Source of the DNA: JAENVU01 sp964544295
GTDB lineage: Bacteria > Actinomycetota > Acidimicrobiia > IMCC26256 > JAENVU01
DNA: 43,506 nucleotides
Assembly (NCBI GenBank): GCA_964544295.1
Contig: CAZJBJ010000012.1
Span: 1 to 43,506, forward strand
Direction of reading: 5' to 3'
The position numbers were made by a program, and so were the translations under genes. How positions within the stretch are numbered: position 1 is the stretch's first letter; each line of letters opens with the position of its first letter. Shown here in pieces: positions 32,752 through 40,157 of this stretch. The notes beneath the pieces were generated by a model. It was not told where the DNA came from and made no database searches. It was given only the letters and a program-made list of their open reading frames with translations.

Positions 32752-32988
32752 TTAGAAGTCGCGGGCGGCAGTGCCCGACGTCTGCTCCGCGCGGATCTCA
32801 CGGTGTCGGCGGCCGAGGTCACCCCGGCCCGACGCGCCTGACCCGATGAACGCTGCGAGCGGGTCGTCGGTATCGGCGGGGAGCTGCGCGGCGAGCTCGG
32901 CGATGACGGTCTCGACAGTCACGCCACGGCGGGTGGCTTCGGCGCGGAGCCGGGCGAGGACTTCGTCGGAGAGTTCGACCGAGGACAT
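32752..32988 (-). CDS. Orphan antitoxin of the broken PIN toxin
   Basis: 78 residues from ATG 32988: an N-terminal SSVELSDEVLARLRAEATRRGVTVETVIAELAAQL block resembling RHH/VapB antitoxins, then a Gly/Arg-rich partner-binding tail. The start is supported by TAGAAT 7 nt upstream; an in-frame ATG at 32997 lies inside that box. The toxin ATG follows 8 nt after the stop. Confidence 0.75.
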   Translation of the reverse strand: MSSVELSDEVLARLRAEATRRGVTVETVIAELAAQLPADTDDPLAAFIGSGASGRGDLGRRHREIRAEQTSGTAARDF

Positions 32989-32995
32989 GTGCCCC

Positions 32996-33001
32996 ATTCT
33001 A
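32996..33001 (-). promoter_or_regulatory. Candidate -10 box (TAGAAT) of the orphan antitoxin
   Basis: TAGAAT followed by 7 nt and the ATG at 32988 is the same leaderless layout seen at the other antitoxin gene of the window. The 140-bp gap up to mutM shows nothing else clear. Confidence 0.45.
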
Positions 33002-33139
33002 CGACCCGCCTGCGACCGGCGGAGCCGCGTTCAGGCCGGGGACAGGACGCCGGTCATTCCCGCGTGCGCGCCGGAGCGAAGAGAGGTGGGCGCGGGCGGC
33101 TGGGCCTCCAGGTGCCGGCGGCCGGCCCGGAACGCCCGG

Positions 33140-33979
33140 TCACACCTGGCAGAAGGGGCAGTAGAAGGTGGAGCGGCCGCCGACCTTCTCGCGCACGATC
33201 TGGCGGCGGCACCGCAGGCAGGCCTGCCCGTCGCGGGCGTAGACCTGGTGATGCTCCTGGAAGCCGCCGAGCTTGCCGAACAGGTCGACGTACTGTTCGT
33301 CGGCCAGCGACGAGCCGCGGTACTTCACGCCGTCGTGGAGCACCTCCCCCACCGCGCGGTACAGGCGGCGGATCTCCTCGGGGCGAAGTTCGTTGCTCAT
33401 CCGGTCCCACCGCAGCCCCGCGTGGTGGAGGATCTCGTCGGAGTAGATGTTGCCGATCCCGGCGATGAACTTCTGGTCCATCAGCAGCGGCTTGAGCTTG
33501 GACTGCCGTTGTGCGACCAGTTCGCCGAAGTAGTCCCAGCTCACGACCGTCTCGAGCGGGTCCATCCCGAGGTGCGCGAGTTCCTCGACCTCGGTCTCGA
33601 TGCCGTCGAGTTGGGTCACGAACATCTCCCCGAAGGTGCGCGGGTCGATGAAGCGCAGCTGGCCGCCCTGGGTGAAGGTGATCACCACGTGGGTGTGCTT
33701 GGCCAGCGGTTCCTTGGTGCCCGCCGCCCGCCGCAGCTGGCCCGACATGCCCAGATGGATGACGAGCACGTCGCCGTTGTCGAGCTTGGCGAGCAGGTAC
33801 TTGCCCCGCCGTTGGATGCCGGTGATCTTGGCGCCTTCGAGCGCGCTGATGAACGGCTTGCGCTGCTTGTACCGGCGGATCGTGCGCATCTTGGTGACGT
33901 CGACCGACTTGATCTTCTTGCCGACGATCTCCTTCTCGAGATCCCGACGCATGACCTCGACTTCAGGAAGTTCCGGCAT
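33140..33979 (-). CDS. mutM: Formamidopyrimidine-DNA glycosylase
   Basis: 279 residues. Removes 8-oxoguanine and FaPy lesions. PELPEVEVMRRDL gives the catalytic Pro/Glu after Met removal; then RRGKYLLAKL, the H2TH region (QKFIAGIGNIYSDEILHHAGL), YRGSSLADEQYVDLFGK, and the C-terminal zinc finger CLRCRRQI...CPFC. The ATG overlaps the end of rnc by 17 bp, typical of the rnc-mutM-smc order. Confidence 0.96.
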   Translation of the reverse strand: MPELPEVEVMRRDLEKEIVGKKIKSVDVTKMRTIRRYKQRKPFISALEGAKITGIQRRGKYLLAKLDNGDVLVIHLGMSGQLRRAAGTKEPLAKHTHVVITFTQGGQLRFIDPRTFGEMFVTQLDGIETEVEELAHLGMDPLETVVSWDYFGELVAQRQSKLKPLLMDQKFIAGIGNIYSDEILHHAGLRWDRMSNELRPEEIRRLYRAVGEVLHDGVKYRGSSLADEQYVDLFGKLGGFQEHHQVYARDGQACLRCRRQIVREKVGGRSTFYCPFCQV

Positions 33980-34700
33980 CCTGATTCACCTCCAGGCCTT
34001 CGACGGGCAGATCACCGGCCGAGATCCGGACCCACGCCGCCCGGGCGGCAGCCTGTTCGGCCTGCTTCTTCGATCCGCCCTCGCCGTTGCCGTAGGCCTC
34101 ACCGTCGAGGCGCACGGTGGCGAAGAACCGTTTGGCGTGATCGGGGCCTTCGTCGCGGACCTGATACCGCGGCAGCCGGTCGAAGCGACGCGCGGCCAAC
34201 TCCTGGAGGCGCGTCTTGTAGTCGTCGCCGCCGGGTCCGGTCGCGGCATCGATGATGCGCGCCTCGAACAGGCGGAGCACGACGGCCCACGCGGCCTCCA
34301 TCCCACCGTCGAGGTACGCCGCGGCGATGACCGCCTCCATCGCGTCGGCGAGGATCGACGGCTTCTCCCGCCCGCCGGAGTTCGCCTCGCCCTTGCCGAG
34401 GCGAAGACACGCACCGAGACCGATGCGCGCCGCGACGTCGGCGAGCACGTCGGCGTTGACCACCGAGGCCCGCACCTTGGCCAGCTCGCCTTCCTGGAGC
34501 GACGGGTAGGCGCGGAAGATGTGGTCGGTGACGATGATGCCGAGCACGGCGTCGCCGAGGAACTCGAGCCGTTCGTTGGAACTCTCGTCGGGGTGTTCGG
34601 CACACCAGGAGCGGTGTGACAGGGCCTGCGCGAGCACCGCGTCATCCCGGAAGCTCCAACCGAGGAGCGACTCGAAGTGAGCGCGGTCGTCGGGTTGCAT
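33963..34700 (-). CDS. rnc: Ribonuclease III
   Basis: 245 residues. Double-strand-specific RNase for rRNA and mRNA processing. The signature NERLEFLGDAVLGIIVTDHIF contains the catalytic Glu/Asp; ADAMEAVIAAAYLDGG has the second acidic pair; a C-terminal dsRNA-binding domain (YKTRLQELAARRFDRLPRYQV, GSKKQAEQAAARAAW) follows. I chose ATG 34700, which starts just before the catalytic helix as in the family and leaves a 16-bp gap after acpP. Confidence 0.96.
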   Translation of the reverse strand: MQPDDRAHFESLLGWSFRDDAVLAQALSHRSWCAEHPDESSNERLEFLGDAVLGIIVTDHIFRAYPSLQEGELAKVRASVVNADVLADVAARIGLGACLRLGKGEANSGGREKPSILADAMEAVIAAAYLDGGMEAAWAVVLRLFEARIIDAATGPGGDDYKTRLQELAARRFDRLPRYQVRDEGPDHAKRFFATVRLDGEAYGNGEGGSKKQAEQAAARAAWVRISAGDLPVEGLEVNQDAGTS

Positions 34701-34716
34701 GCCCCGAGCGCGGCCC

Positions 34717-35019
34717 TCAGGCCGCGCCGGCCCCCAAGCGGGAGACGACGTAATCGACGGCGTCACGCACCGTCGCGAGGTCACCGAGATCCTCGTCGTC
34801 GACGGTGAAGCCGACCGTGCGCTCGCCGAGATCCTCCTCGAGGGCCTCGACCAGTTCGATCAACGCCAACGAATCGGCGTTGAGGTCCTCGGCGAAGTTG
34901 GCGTCGAGCGTGATCGTCGCGTCGTCGATTTCCAGGATCTCGCTGAGGTGGGTGCGCACGGTGGCGAACACCTCGTCGGGACCGATGGGTTCGTGGGTGG
35001 AATGAGTTTCAGCCGGCAT
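34717..35019 (-). CDS. acpP: Acyl carrier protein
   Basis: 100 residues. Carries growing acyl chains on a phosphopantetheine arm attached to Ser50 in the motif LNADSLALIELVEAL. The helical acidic fold is typical; the first ~14 residues are an extra tail. GAGGAGG precedes the ATG at 35019, which overlaps the plsX stop by 11 bp. It sits between plsX and rnc in the usual order. Confidence 0.93.
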   Translation of the reverse strand: MPAETHSTHEPIGPDEVFATVRTHLSEILEIDDATITLDANFAEDLNADSLALIELVEALEEDLGERTVGFTVDDEDLGDLATVRDAVDYVVSRLGAGAA

Positions 35020-36049
35020 AGGCCTCCTCTCCGACGATGGCGGCCTGCATGCGCTCGAAGAAGCCGCCGCGCACGCAGTCGGTCGCGAGGGCCACCGCGT
35101 TGACGATCGCACGGGCACTCGACGAACCATGGGAAATCACACAGACCCCGGACACGCCGAGGAGGGCGGCGCCTCCGATCGTGTCGGGATCGAGGTAATC
35201 GGTGACACCCTGGAGTAGCAGCGGGGCCACGACATCGGCCGCGTCCTTCGCCTCCGGCGACCCGAGGGTGGTGAACACGAGACCGGCGGCGGCCTTCAGC
35301 GCGCCCTCCACGGTCTTGAGCGCGACGTTGCCGGTGAAACCGTCGGTGACGATCACATCGGGCTTGCCCGACATGAGGTCCCGGCCCTCGACGTTGCCGA
35401 CGAACCACGGCTGACCGTCGAGCAGGGCGAAGGTCTGCTTGCGCAGGTCGTCGCCCTTGCCCGGCTCCTCACCGTTGGAGAGCAGCCCGACGGTGGGTTC
35501 GTCGATCCCGAGCCGCAGCCGGGCGTAGGCGCGGCCCATCTGGGCGAACTGGACCAGCCACTCCGGGCTGCAATCGACCGTCGCCCCGCCGTCGACCAGG
35601 AGATGGGGCTGGGCGAAGGGCACCGGGATGGGAACGCCGATCGCCGGCCGCGCCGCGCCCTTGATCCGACCGAACCGCAGCAGCGCCGCGGCCATCGTCG
35701 CCCCGGTGTTCCCCGCGCCGACCATGGCGTGCGCGTCACCGTCGCGGACGGCTTCAGCGGCACGCACCACCGACGCATCCTTCTTCTTGCGGACGGCCGT
35801 GCCCGGCTCGTCGTGCATGGCGATGACCTGGCTGGTGGCGCGGATGGTCACGCCGACGGGCAGGGTGCCGTCGGGCAGTTCGGCGCGGATCGCGGCCTCG
35901 TCGCCCACCAACAGGACGCGCACGCCGAGTTGGTCGACGGCATCGAGCGCGCCGGCCACGATCGCGCCGGGCGCGTGATCGCCGCCCATCGCGTCGATCG
36001 CGATCGTGAGCACCGTGGGGTCGGATTCCCCGTGCCGATCCGCGGTCAT
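35009..36049 (-). CDS. plsX: Phosphate acyltransferase PlsX
   Basis: 346 residues. Converts acyl-ACP to acyl-phosphate for the first step of phospholipid synthesis. AIDAMGGDHAPGAIVAGAL at the start, then VIAMHDEPGTAVRKKKDASVVRAAEAV, AMVGAGNTGATMAAALL, DVIVTDGFTGNVALKTVEGA and the C-terminal GGAALLGVSGVCVISHGSSSARAI are all diagnostic. The ATG at 36049 lies 4 bp after the rpmF stop; a longer upstream frame is inside rpmF and is rejected. Confidence 0.96.
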   Translation of the reverse strand: MTADRHGESDPTVLTIAIDAMGGDHAPGAIVAGALDAVDQLGVRVLLVGDEAAIRAELPDGTLPVGVTIRATSQVIAMHDEPGTAVRKKKDASVVRAAEAVRDGDAHAMVGAGNTGATMAAALLRFGRIKGAARPAIGVPIPVPFAQPHLLVDGGATVDCSPEWLVQFAQMGRAYARLRLGIDEPTVGLLSNGEEPGKGDDLRKQTFALLDGQPWFVGNVEGRDLMSGKPDVIVTDGFTGNVALKTVEGALKAAAGLVFTTLGSPEAKDAADVVAPLLLQGVTDYLDPDTIGGAALLGVSGVCVISHGSSSARAIVNAVALATDCVRGGFFERMQAAIVGEEAYAG

Positions 36050-36053
36050 CGGA

Positions 36054-36233
36054 TCACTGGGTATCGAGCACCTGGCGGCCGCGGTAGGTGCCGCAGTTCC
36101 CGCACACCGTGTGCGGCAGCTTGACGGCACCGCAGGTCGGGCACAGCGACCGGGCCGGGGTCGCGATCTTCCAGCTCGAAGCCCGGCGCATCCGGGTCTT
36201 GGAACGGGGGGTCTTGCGCTTGGGGACGGCCAT
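36054..36233 (-). CDS. rpmF: 50S ribosomal protein L32
   Basis: 59 residues, short but unmistakable: MAVPKRKTPRSKTRMRRAS at the start and a four-cysteine zinc ribbon, CPTCG...CGNCG, before RGRQVL. The zinc-type ribbon rather than a zinc-free form is present. It lies 18 bp after yceD and 4 bp before plsX, the conserved yceD-rpmF-plsX order. Confidence 0.96.
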   Translation of the reverse strand: MAVPKRKTPRSKTRMRRASSWKIATPARSLCPTCGAVKLPHTVCGNCGTYRGRQVLDTQ

Positions 36234-36251
36234 TGCTTGCTCCTCAGTGGT

Positions 36252-36755
36252 TCAGTCGTCGAAGGTCAGGGCGCGCAGAGCGTCCCAGCGGGGATCAGGG
36301 GGGTTCGGGTCGCACGTGCAGTCGGATTCGTTGCGGTCGATGCCACACACCGAGCACAGGCCGGCGCAATCATCGCGGCACAGCGGTGCTGTGGGCAGAT
36401 CGAGGAGCACGGAATCTCGGACCGGCAGCTCGAGATCGATCTCCTCGCCCTCCAACGGGTAGGTCTCGCCGTCGATCGGCTCCCGTTCGAACAGCTCGTT
36501 GACCGGCACCGAGAAGGAATCGTGGACCGGTGCGAGACAGCGACTGCACTCGCTCTCGTACTCGGCGGTGACGGTGCCGTGGATCACGATCCCCTCGGGG
36601 ATGCGCTCCAGCATCACCGCGACCGTGAGCGGCGCCGAGGAGAGCCGGGCACCGGCGACGCCACCGAGTTCGCTGCCGGGGATCGCGATCGACACGGCGC
36701 GGCGCGCGGCCGGGTGATGCAGCAGATCGGACACGTTGCAGCGGAGCGCAGTCAT
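36252..36755 (-). CDS. YceD/DUF177 family protein
   Basis: 167 residues of the DUF177 family linked to 23S rRNA accumulation. The central CSRCLAPV cysteine pair with the surrounding beta strands (GTVTAEYESECSRCL) and the C-terminal CRDDCAGLCSVCGIDRNESDC cluster are typical. It starts the yceD-rpmF-plsX-acpP-rnc-mutM run. TAGGAT at 36829-36834, about 75 nt upstream, is a possible -10. Confidence 0.92.
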   Translation of the reverse strand: MTALRCNVSDLLHHPAARRAVSIAIPGSELGGVAGARLSSAPLTVAVMLERIPEGIVIHGTVTAEYESECSRCLAPVHDSFSVPVNELFEREPIDGETYPLEGEEIDLELPVRDSVLLDLPTAPLCRDDCAGLCSVCGIDRNESDCTCDPNPPDPRWDALRALTFDD

Positions 36756-36872
36756 CGGCCTCGGTGGGCGCCCGATTCTCTGCCGGGGCGCCGGAAAGCG
36801 GCGATCGGCACGTACGCCGAACGGGTGGATCCTAGCAGGTCACGGCGTTTTCCCAGGAATTACCAGGCGACG

Positions 36873-37415
36873 TTAGACGTCCTGGTCGAAGAAGCTCGCT
36901 TCCTCGCCGGTTTCGGCGACCTCGACCTCCGTGGCCGGGATCACGACCTGGAGCCGCTCCCGGCCCTTGACCACCGCGGTCATCGTGCGTTCGAGCACCA
37001 CCTCGAAGCTCGCGAGCTTCTGGTCGATGTAGTCCTCGGCCTCGTGCTTGAGGTCCCGGGCGGTCTTCTCGGCGTCGTCGACGATGCGACGGGCGTGCAG
37101 ATTCGCCTCCCGCACCACCTCGGTCTTCTCGACCATCCGCTGGGCCTGCTGGCGGCCGGCGTCGATGATGTCCTCGGCCTCGCGCCGGGCCTTGGCCAGG
37201 AACTCCTCGCGCTCCTTGAGCAACCACCGGGCCTGACGGATCTCCTCGGGCAGCGCCGCCACCGCGTCCTCGAGGATGCCGACGAGCTCGTCGCGGTTCA
37301 CCATCACGCTGGCGCTCATCGGGACGGACCGGGCCGTGTCGATGTGGTCCCGGACGGTCAGGATCAACTCTTCGGTGTCCGGGGGCAGCTCGTCGTAGTG
37401 CTCCATGTCATTCAC
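36873..37415 (-). CDS. DivIVA-like coiled-coil protein
   Basis: 180 residues, mostly helical and charged. The middle (about residues 60-145) is a long coiled coil rich in E, R, K and A with patterns such as KAREAEDII..., DDAEKTARDLKHEAEDYIDQ; both ends are acidic. Similar proteins lie beside coaD in actinobacteria and are annotated as DivIVA-like or ATPase-like without proof. The GTG start overlaps the coaD stop as GTGA, so it is coupled to it. No catalytic motif is present. Confidence 0.75.
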   Translation of the reverse strand: MNDMEHYDELPPDTEELILTVRDHIDTARSVPMSASVMVNRDELVGILEDAVAALPEEIRQARWLLKEREEFLAKARREAEDIIDAGRQQAQRMVEKTEVVREANLHARRIVDDAEKTARDLKHEAEDYIDQKLASFEVVLERTMTAVVKGRERLQVVIPATEVEVAETGEEASFFDQDV

Positions 37416-37903
37416 GAGGAACTCCGTTCTGCGAAACGCTCCGCGAGCCGTTCCCGGACGAGCGGCGGCACCATGCTCGACACGTCTCCCCCGAACTTCG
37501 CGACCTCCCGCACCAGACTCGACGAGAGGAACGAGTGTTGCGGGCTCGTCGAGATGAAGAACGTGTCGATCCCCGACAGGCGCTGGTTCATCTGCGCCAT
37601 CTGGAACTCGTACTCGAAGTCCGAGACCGCCCGCAGGCCCTTGACGATCGCGGCCGCGCCGTGGTCGCGGGCGAAGTCCACGAGGAGGCCCTTGAAGAAC
37701 TCGATGGACACGTTGTCCAGGTGGGCGGTCACCTCGTGCAGCATCTTCTGACGCTCCTCGAGGGTGAAGAGCGACTGCGACTTCTGCGGGTTCCGGATCA
37801 CGGCCACGATGACGTGGTCGAAGTGGCGAGCGGTCCGCTCGATGATGTCGAGGTGACCGAGGGTGACCGGGTCGAACGAACCCGGGCAGAGGGCGGTGGC
37901 CAC
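37412..37903 (-). CDS. coaD: Phosphopantetheine adenylyltransferase
   Basis: 163 residues. Penultimate step of CoA synthesis. CPGSFDPVTLGHLDII has the nucleotidyltransferase HxGH-like motif, KGLRAVSDFEYEFQMAQMN binds the substrate, and SFLSSSLVREVAKFGGD is the ISSTxxR-type motif. I chose GTG 37903, which gives the family N-terminus and has AGGAG 11 nt upstream; an ATG at 37966 would lie inside rsmD. Confidence 0.94.
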   Translation of the reverse strand: MATALCPGSFDPVTLGHLDIIERTARHFDHVIVAVIRNPQKSQSLFTLEERQKMLHEVTAHLDNVSIEFFKGLLVDFARDHGAAAIVKGLRAVSDFEYEFQMAQMNQRLSGIDTFFISTSPQHSFLSSSLVREVAKFGGDVSSMVPPLVRERLAERFAERSSS

Positions 37904-37934
37904 AGCGGCAGGAACTCCTGATGTTGGATCGGCG

Positions 37935-38552
37935 TCAGGCCGGGTGGCCCTCGGGACCGTCGGCATCCGGACCGACGAGCACCACGAGCGTATCGCCGTA
38001 GACCCGCTCCCACGAGACTCCCCAGCCGGTCGGCAGGCTCGGCGGACCGGCCGTCGCGCTCCGTTCGATCACAATCGCGGCATCTCGCGCCAGCCAGCCC
38101 GGCGCGGTGAGGAGTTCGAGCACCCGCGCCAGCTCGGGACCGGTCATCTCGTACGGCGGATCGAGAAACACCAGGTCGAACGGGGTCGTCGGCGGATGTC
38201 CGGAGAGGTAGGACGCCAGCCCCCGCCGGCCCACGGTGGCCTGATCGGCGGTCCGGGTGCTCAGCAGGTTGCGGCGGATCGCGTCGATCGCGCGCGGATC
38301 GCGATCGATCAGCGTGGCCCGGGCCGCACCCCGGCTCAGCGCCTCGATGGCGAGCGCACCACTGCCCGCGTACCCGTCGAGGACCACCGCCCCGGCCAGG
38401 CGGGCATTCCCCAACGCCGCGAACACCGATTCCTTCACGCGATCGGCCGTCGGCCGGGTGCGGGACCCCTTCGGGGCGACGAGTCGGAGCCCACCCAACG
38501 CTCCCGCGATCACGCGCAGGCCCCGACCGGCACTCTGAGGACCTCGACGCAT
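37935..38552 (-). CDS. rsmD: 16S rRNA (guanine-966-N2)-methyltransferase RsmD
   Basis: 205 residues. SAM-dependent methyltransferase: RVIAGALGGLRL, then RPTADRVKESVFAAL, the SAM loop DGYAGSGALAIEALSRGA, and the catalytic DPPY in FDLVFLDPPYEM. The ATG at 38552 is 6 nt after TACGAT and has no Shine-Dalgarno, so the mRNA is probably leaderless. It is divergent from the HisS-like gene, with 59 bp between the two starts. Confidence 0.94.
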   Translation of the reverse strand: MRRGPQSAGRGLRVIAGALGGLRLVAPKGSRTRPTADRVKESVFAALGNARLAGAVVLDGYAGSGALAIEALSRGAARATLIDRDPRAIDAIRRNLLSTRTADQATVGRRGLASYLSGHPPTTPFDLVFLDPPYEMTGPELARVLELLTAPGWLARDAAIVIERSATAGPPSLPTGWGVSWERVYGDTLVVLVGPDADGPEGHPA

Positions 38553-38558
38553 GAGCGG

Positions 38559-38564
38559 ATCGTA
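38559..38564 (-). promoter_or_regulatory. Candidate -10 box (TACGAT) of rsmD
   Basis: TACGAT, 6 nt, ATG on the minus strand; part of a compact divergent promoter pair with the box at 38600-38605. Confidence 0.45.
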
Positions 38565-38599
38565 CGGGCAATCCCCGCCGACCGGCCCCACCGACGCCC

Positions 38600-38605
38600 T
38601 ACGGT
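38600..38605 (+). promoter_or_regulatory. Candidate -10 box (TACGGT) of the HisS-like gene
   Basis: TACGGT followed by 6 nt and the ATG at 38612; identical hexamer and spacing to the box at 21408-21413. Confidence 0.45.
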
Positions 38606-38611
38606 CTCGGC

Positions 38612-39550
38612 ATGGACGGGGATCTCGATGCACCGGTCCGGCGGGTGGCGGATGCGCTCGGGGCGGAGGATGCGGCGGAGATCCTCGCGGATCGGGTGAG
38701 CGGTGCAGACTTCACCAGCTTCCTGCTCGACGTGATGCGTCGGCGCGCCGAGCGGGTCACGCCGGCCGACGTGATGCGCCAATCCGGCCGCGACCGGTTC
38801 GTCGAGGTCGGGACCGTCGACGCCCGCGCCCTCCACGGAACGATCGCGACGATGATCGCGGCGATCCCCACCGCGTTCGAGTTCGTCGAACTCGCGCCGG
38901 TGCTCCCGCTCGGGTCCCACACCGCGCTGGCCCCGGTGCATCAACACAAGGTCGTCTCGAGCGTGCGGTCCCTCGAGGTCGCGGCCGATCCGACGGTGGC
39001 GTTGGCGATCGTCGCGGCGCAACGCCGGGCCGCGGAGTCGACGCCGACCCTGCACCTCGGCGCGGTCCAGCGGATCGTGCGCGCCCAGCCCTTCGGCGCC
39101 CAGGGTCAACAGCACTTCACGGTGCTGGCACTGGTCTCGGCCGGGCGCGACACCGGCCATCTCGCGTTCGAGACCGCGGCGATCGGCGACCATCTCCGCG
39201 CGCTCGCGACCGCGGTCGGCGCGGTCACGCAGGCTCCCGTCGAGATCCGGCTCACCGACCTGAGGAGCGACGGGCGTACCGGCATCCTCGACGCCGCCCG
39301 CCAGGCGTGCGGCGCGACTCCGAACGTCGCCGTGGTCGAGGACCCCGACCGGGTCGCGGGCCGGGGGTACTACCGCGACCTCTGCTTCAAGGTGATCGTG
39401 CACCCGGGTCCCGACGAAGTGGAGATCGGCGACGGCGGTTTCACCGACTGGACCGCGCAGCTCCTCGGCAACCGGAAAGAACGCCTGCTCACGAGTGGCC
39501 TCGGCCTCGACCGACTGGTCACGGTGGGCGCACGCGGCGCGGCAGAATGA
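38612..39550 (+). CDS. Class II aminoacyl-tRNA synthetase-like protein (HisS/HisZ-type paralogue)
   Basis: 312 residues. I see no standard product name, but the order of motifs resembles the HisS/HisZ core: LHLGAVQRIVRAQ with Arg154 followed by QQHFTVLALVSAGRD and HLAFETAAIGDHLRAL corresponds to motif 2 and the following helix; GYYRDLCFKVIV, then EIGDGGFTDW (275-280, where HisS has GGRYD) and SGLGLDRLV (296-301) match the motif 3 end. There is no anticodon-binding domain. The first ~100 residues are not recognised. It may be a HisZ-like regulator or a stand-alone amino-acid-activating enzyme. It heads an operon with a Nudix hydrolase and a GNAT-like protein. Confidence 0.65.
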   Translation: MDGDLDAPVRRVADALGAEDAAEILADRVSGADFTSFLLDVMRRRAERVTPADVMRQSGRDRFVEVGTVDARALHGTIATMIAAIPTAFEFVELAPVLPLGSHTALAPVHQHKVVSSVRSLEVAADPTVALAIVAAQRRAAESTPTLHLGAVQRIVRAQPFGAQGQQHFTVLALVSAGRDTGHLAFETAAIGDHLRALATAVGAVTQAPVEIRLTDLRSDGRTGILDAARQACGATPNVAVVEDPDRVAGRGYYRDLCFKVIVHPGPDEVEIGDGGFTDWTAQLLGNRKERLLTSGLGLDRLVTVGARGAAE

Positions 39551-40157
39551 CGGGATCGACCGCCTCGAACTGCTCGACCAGATCCAAGCCATCGCCCGGA
39601 CCGGGCTGCACTACACCACCGATCCGTACGACCGCGAGCGCTGCACGCGTCTGCTCGACCTCGCCACCCGCGGGTACGCCGAGGCCCTCGACCTTCCCGA
39701 GCCCGACGTCCGGGCGCGGCTGACCGCCGAGACCGGCTACGTCACGGCCAAGGTCGGTGCCGACGCCGCGATCTTCGACGCCGACGAGCGCGTGCTGCTC
39801 GTCCACCGTGCCGATGACCACAAGTGGGGCCTCATCAGCGGCTTCGTCGATCCGGGCGAGACCCCGGCCGACACCGTCGTGCGCGAAGTCGGCGAAGAGG
39901 TCGGCCTCGACGCGACGATCGTGGAACTCGTCGACGCGATCGGTCGACCCGCGAACTCCGGCTACGGCCCGCATGGTCTCGTGGCCATCGTGTTCCTCTG
40001 CACCGTCGCGCCGGGCGAGATCGTGATCTCCCACGAGTCGGTCGACGCCCGGTACCGCCACATCGAGGAGGTCCCGGCCGAGGACTGGCACGCCAACCAC
40101 CGAGCGCTCGCGACCATCGCCCGGGCGCGCCACCGGGAGCGAAGGGCGCAGTCCTGA
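39495..40157 (+). CDS. Nudix hydrolase with N-terminal Nudix_N_2-like region
   Basis: 220 residues from GTG 39495. The Nudix box is complete at residues 116-138: Gly, x5, Glu, x7, then REVGEEVGL. An N-terminal helical region (LLDQIQAIARTGLHYTTDPYDRERCTRLL) resembles the Nudix_N_2 domain of ADP-ribose/NAD-type Nudix proteins; the substrate is not known. The only ATG/GTG/TTG start in frame lies 56 bp inside the preceding gene; the homologous part begins about 20 residues later, so a rarer start codon near 39555 is possible. Confidence 0.88.
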   Translation: MASASTDWSRWAHAARQNDGIDRLELLDQIQAIARTGLHYTTDPYDRERCTRLLDLATRGYAEALDLPEPDVRARLTAETGYVTAKVGADAAIFDADERVLLVHRADDHKWGLISGFVDPGETPADTVVREVGEEVGLDATIVELVDAIGRPANSGYGPHGLVAIVFLCTVAPGEIVISHESVDARYRHIEEVPAEDWHANHRALATIARARHRERRAQS

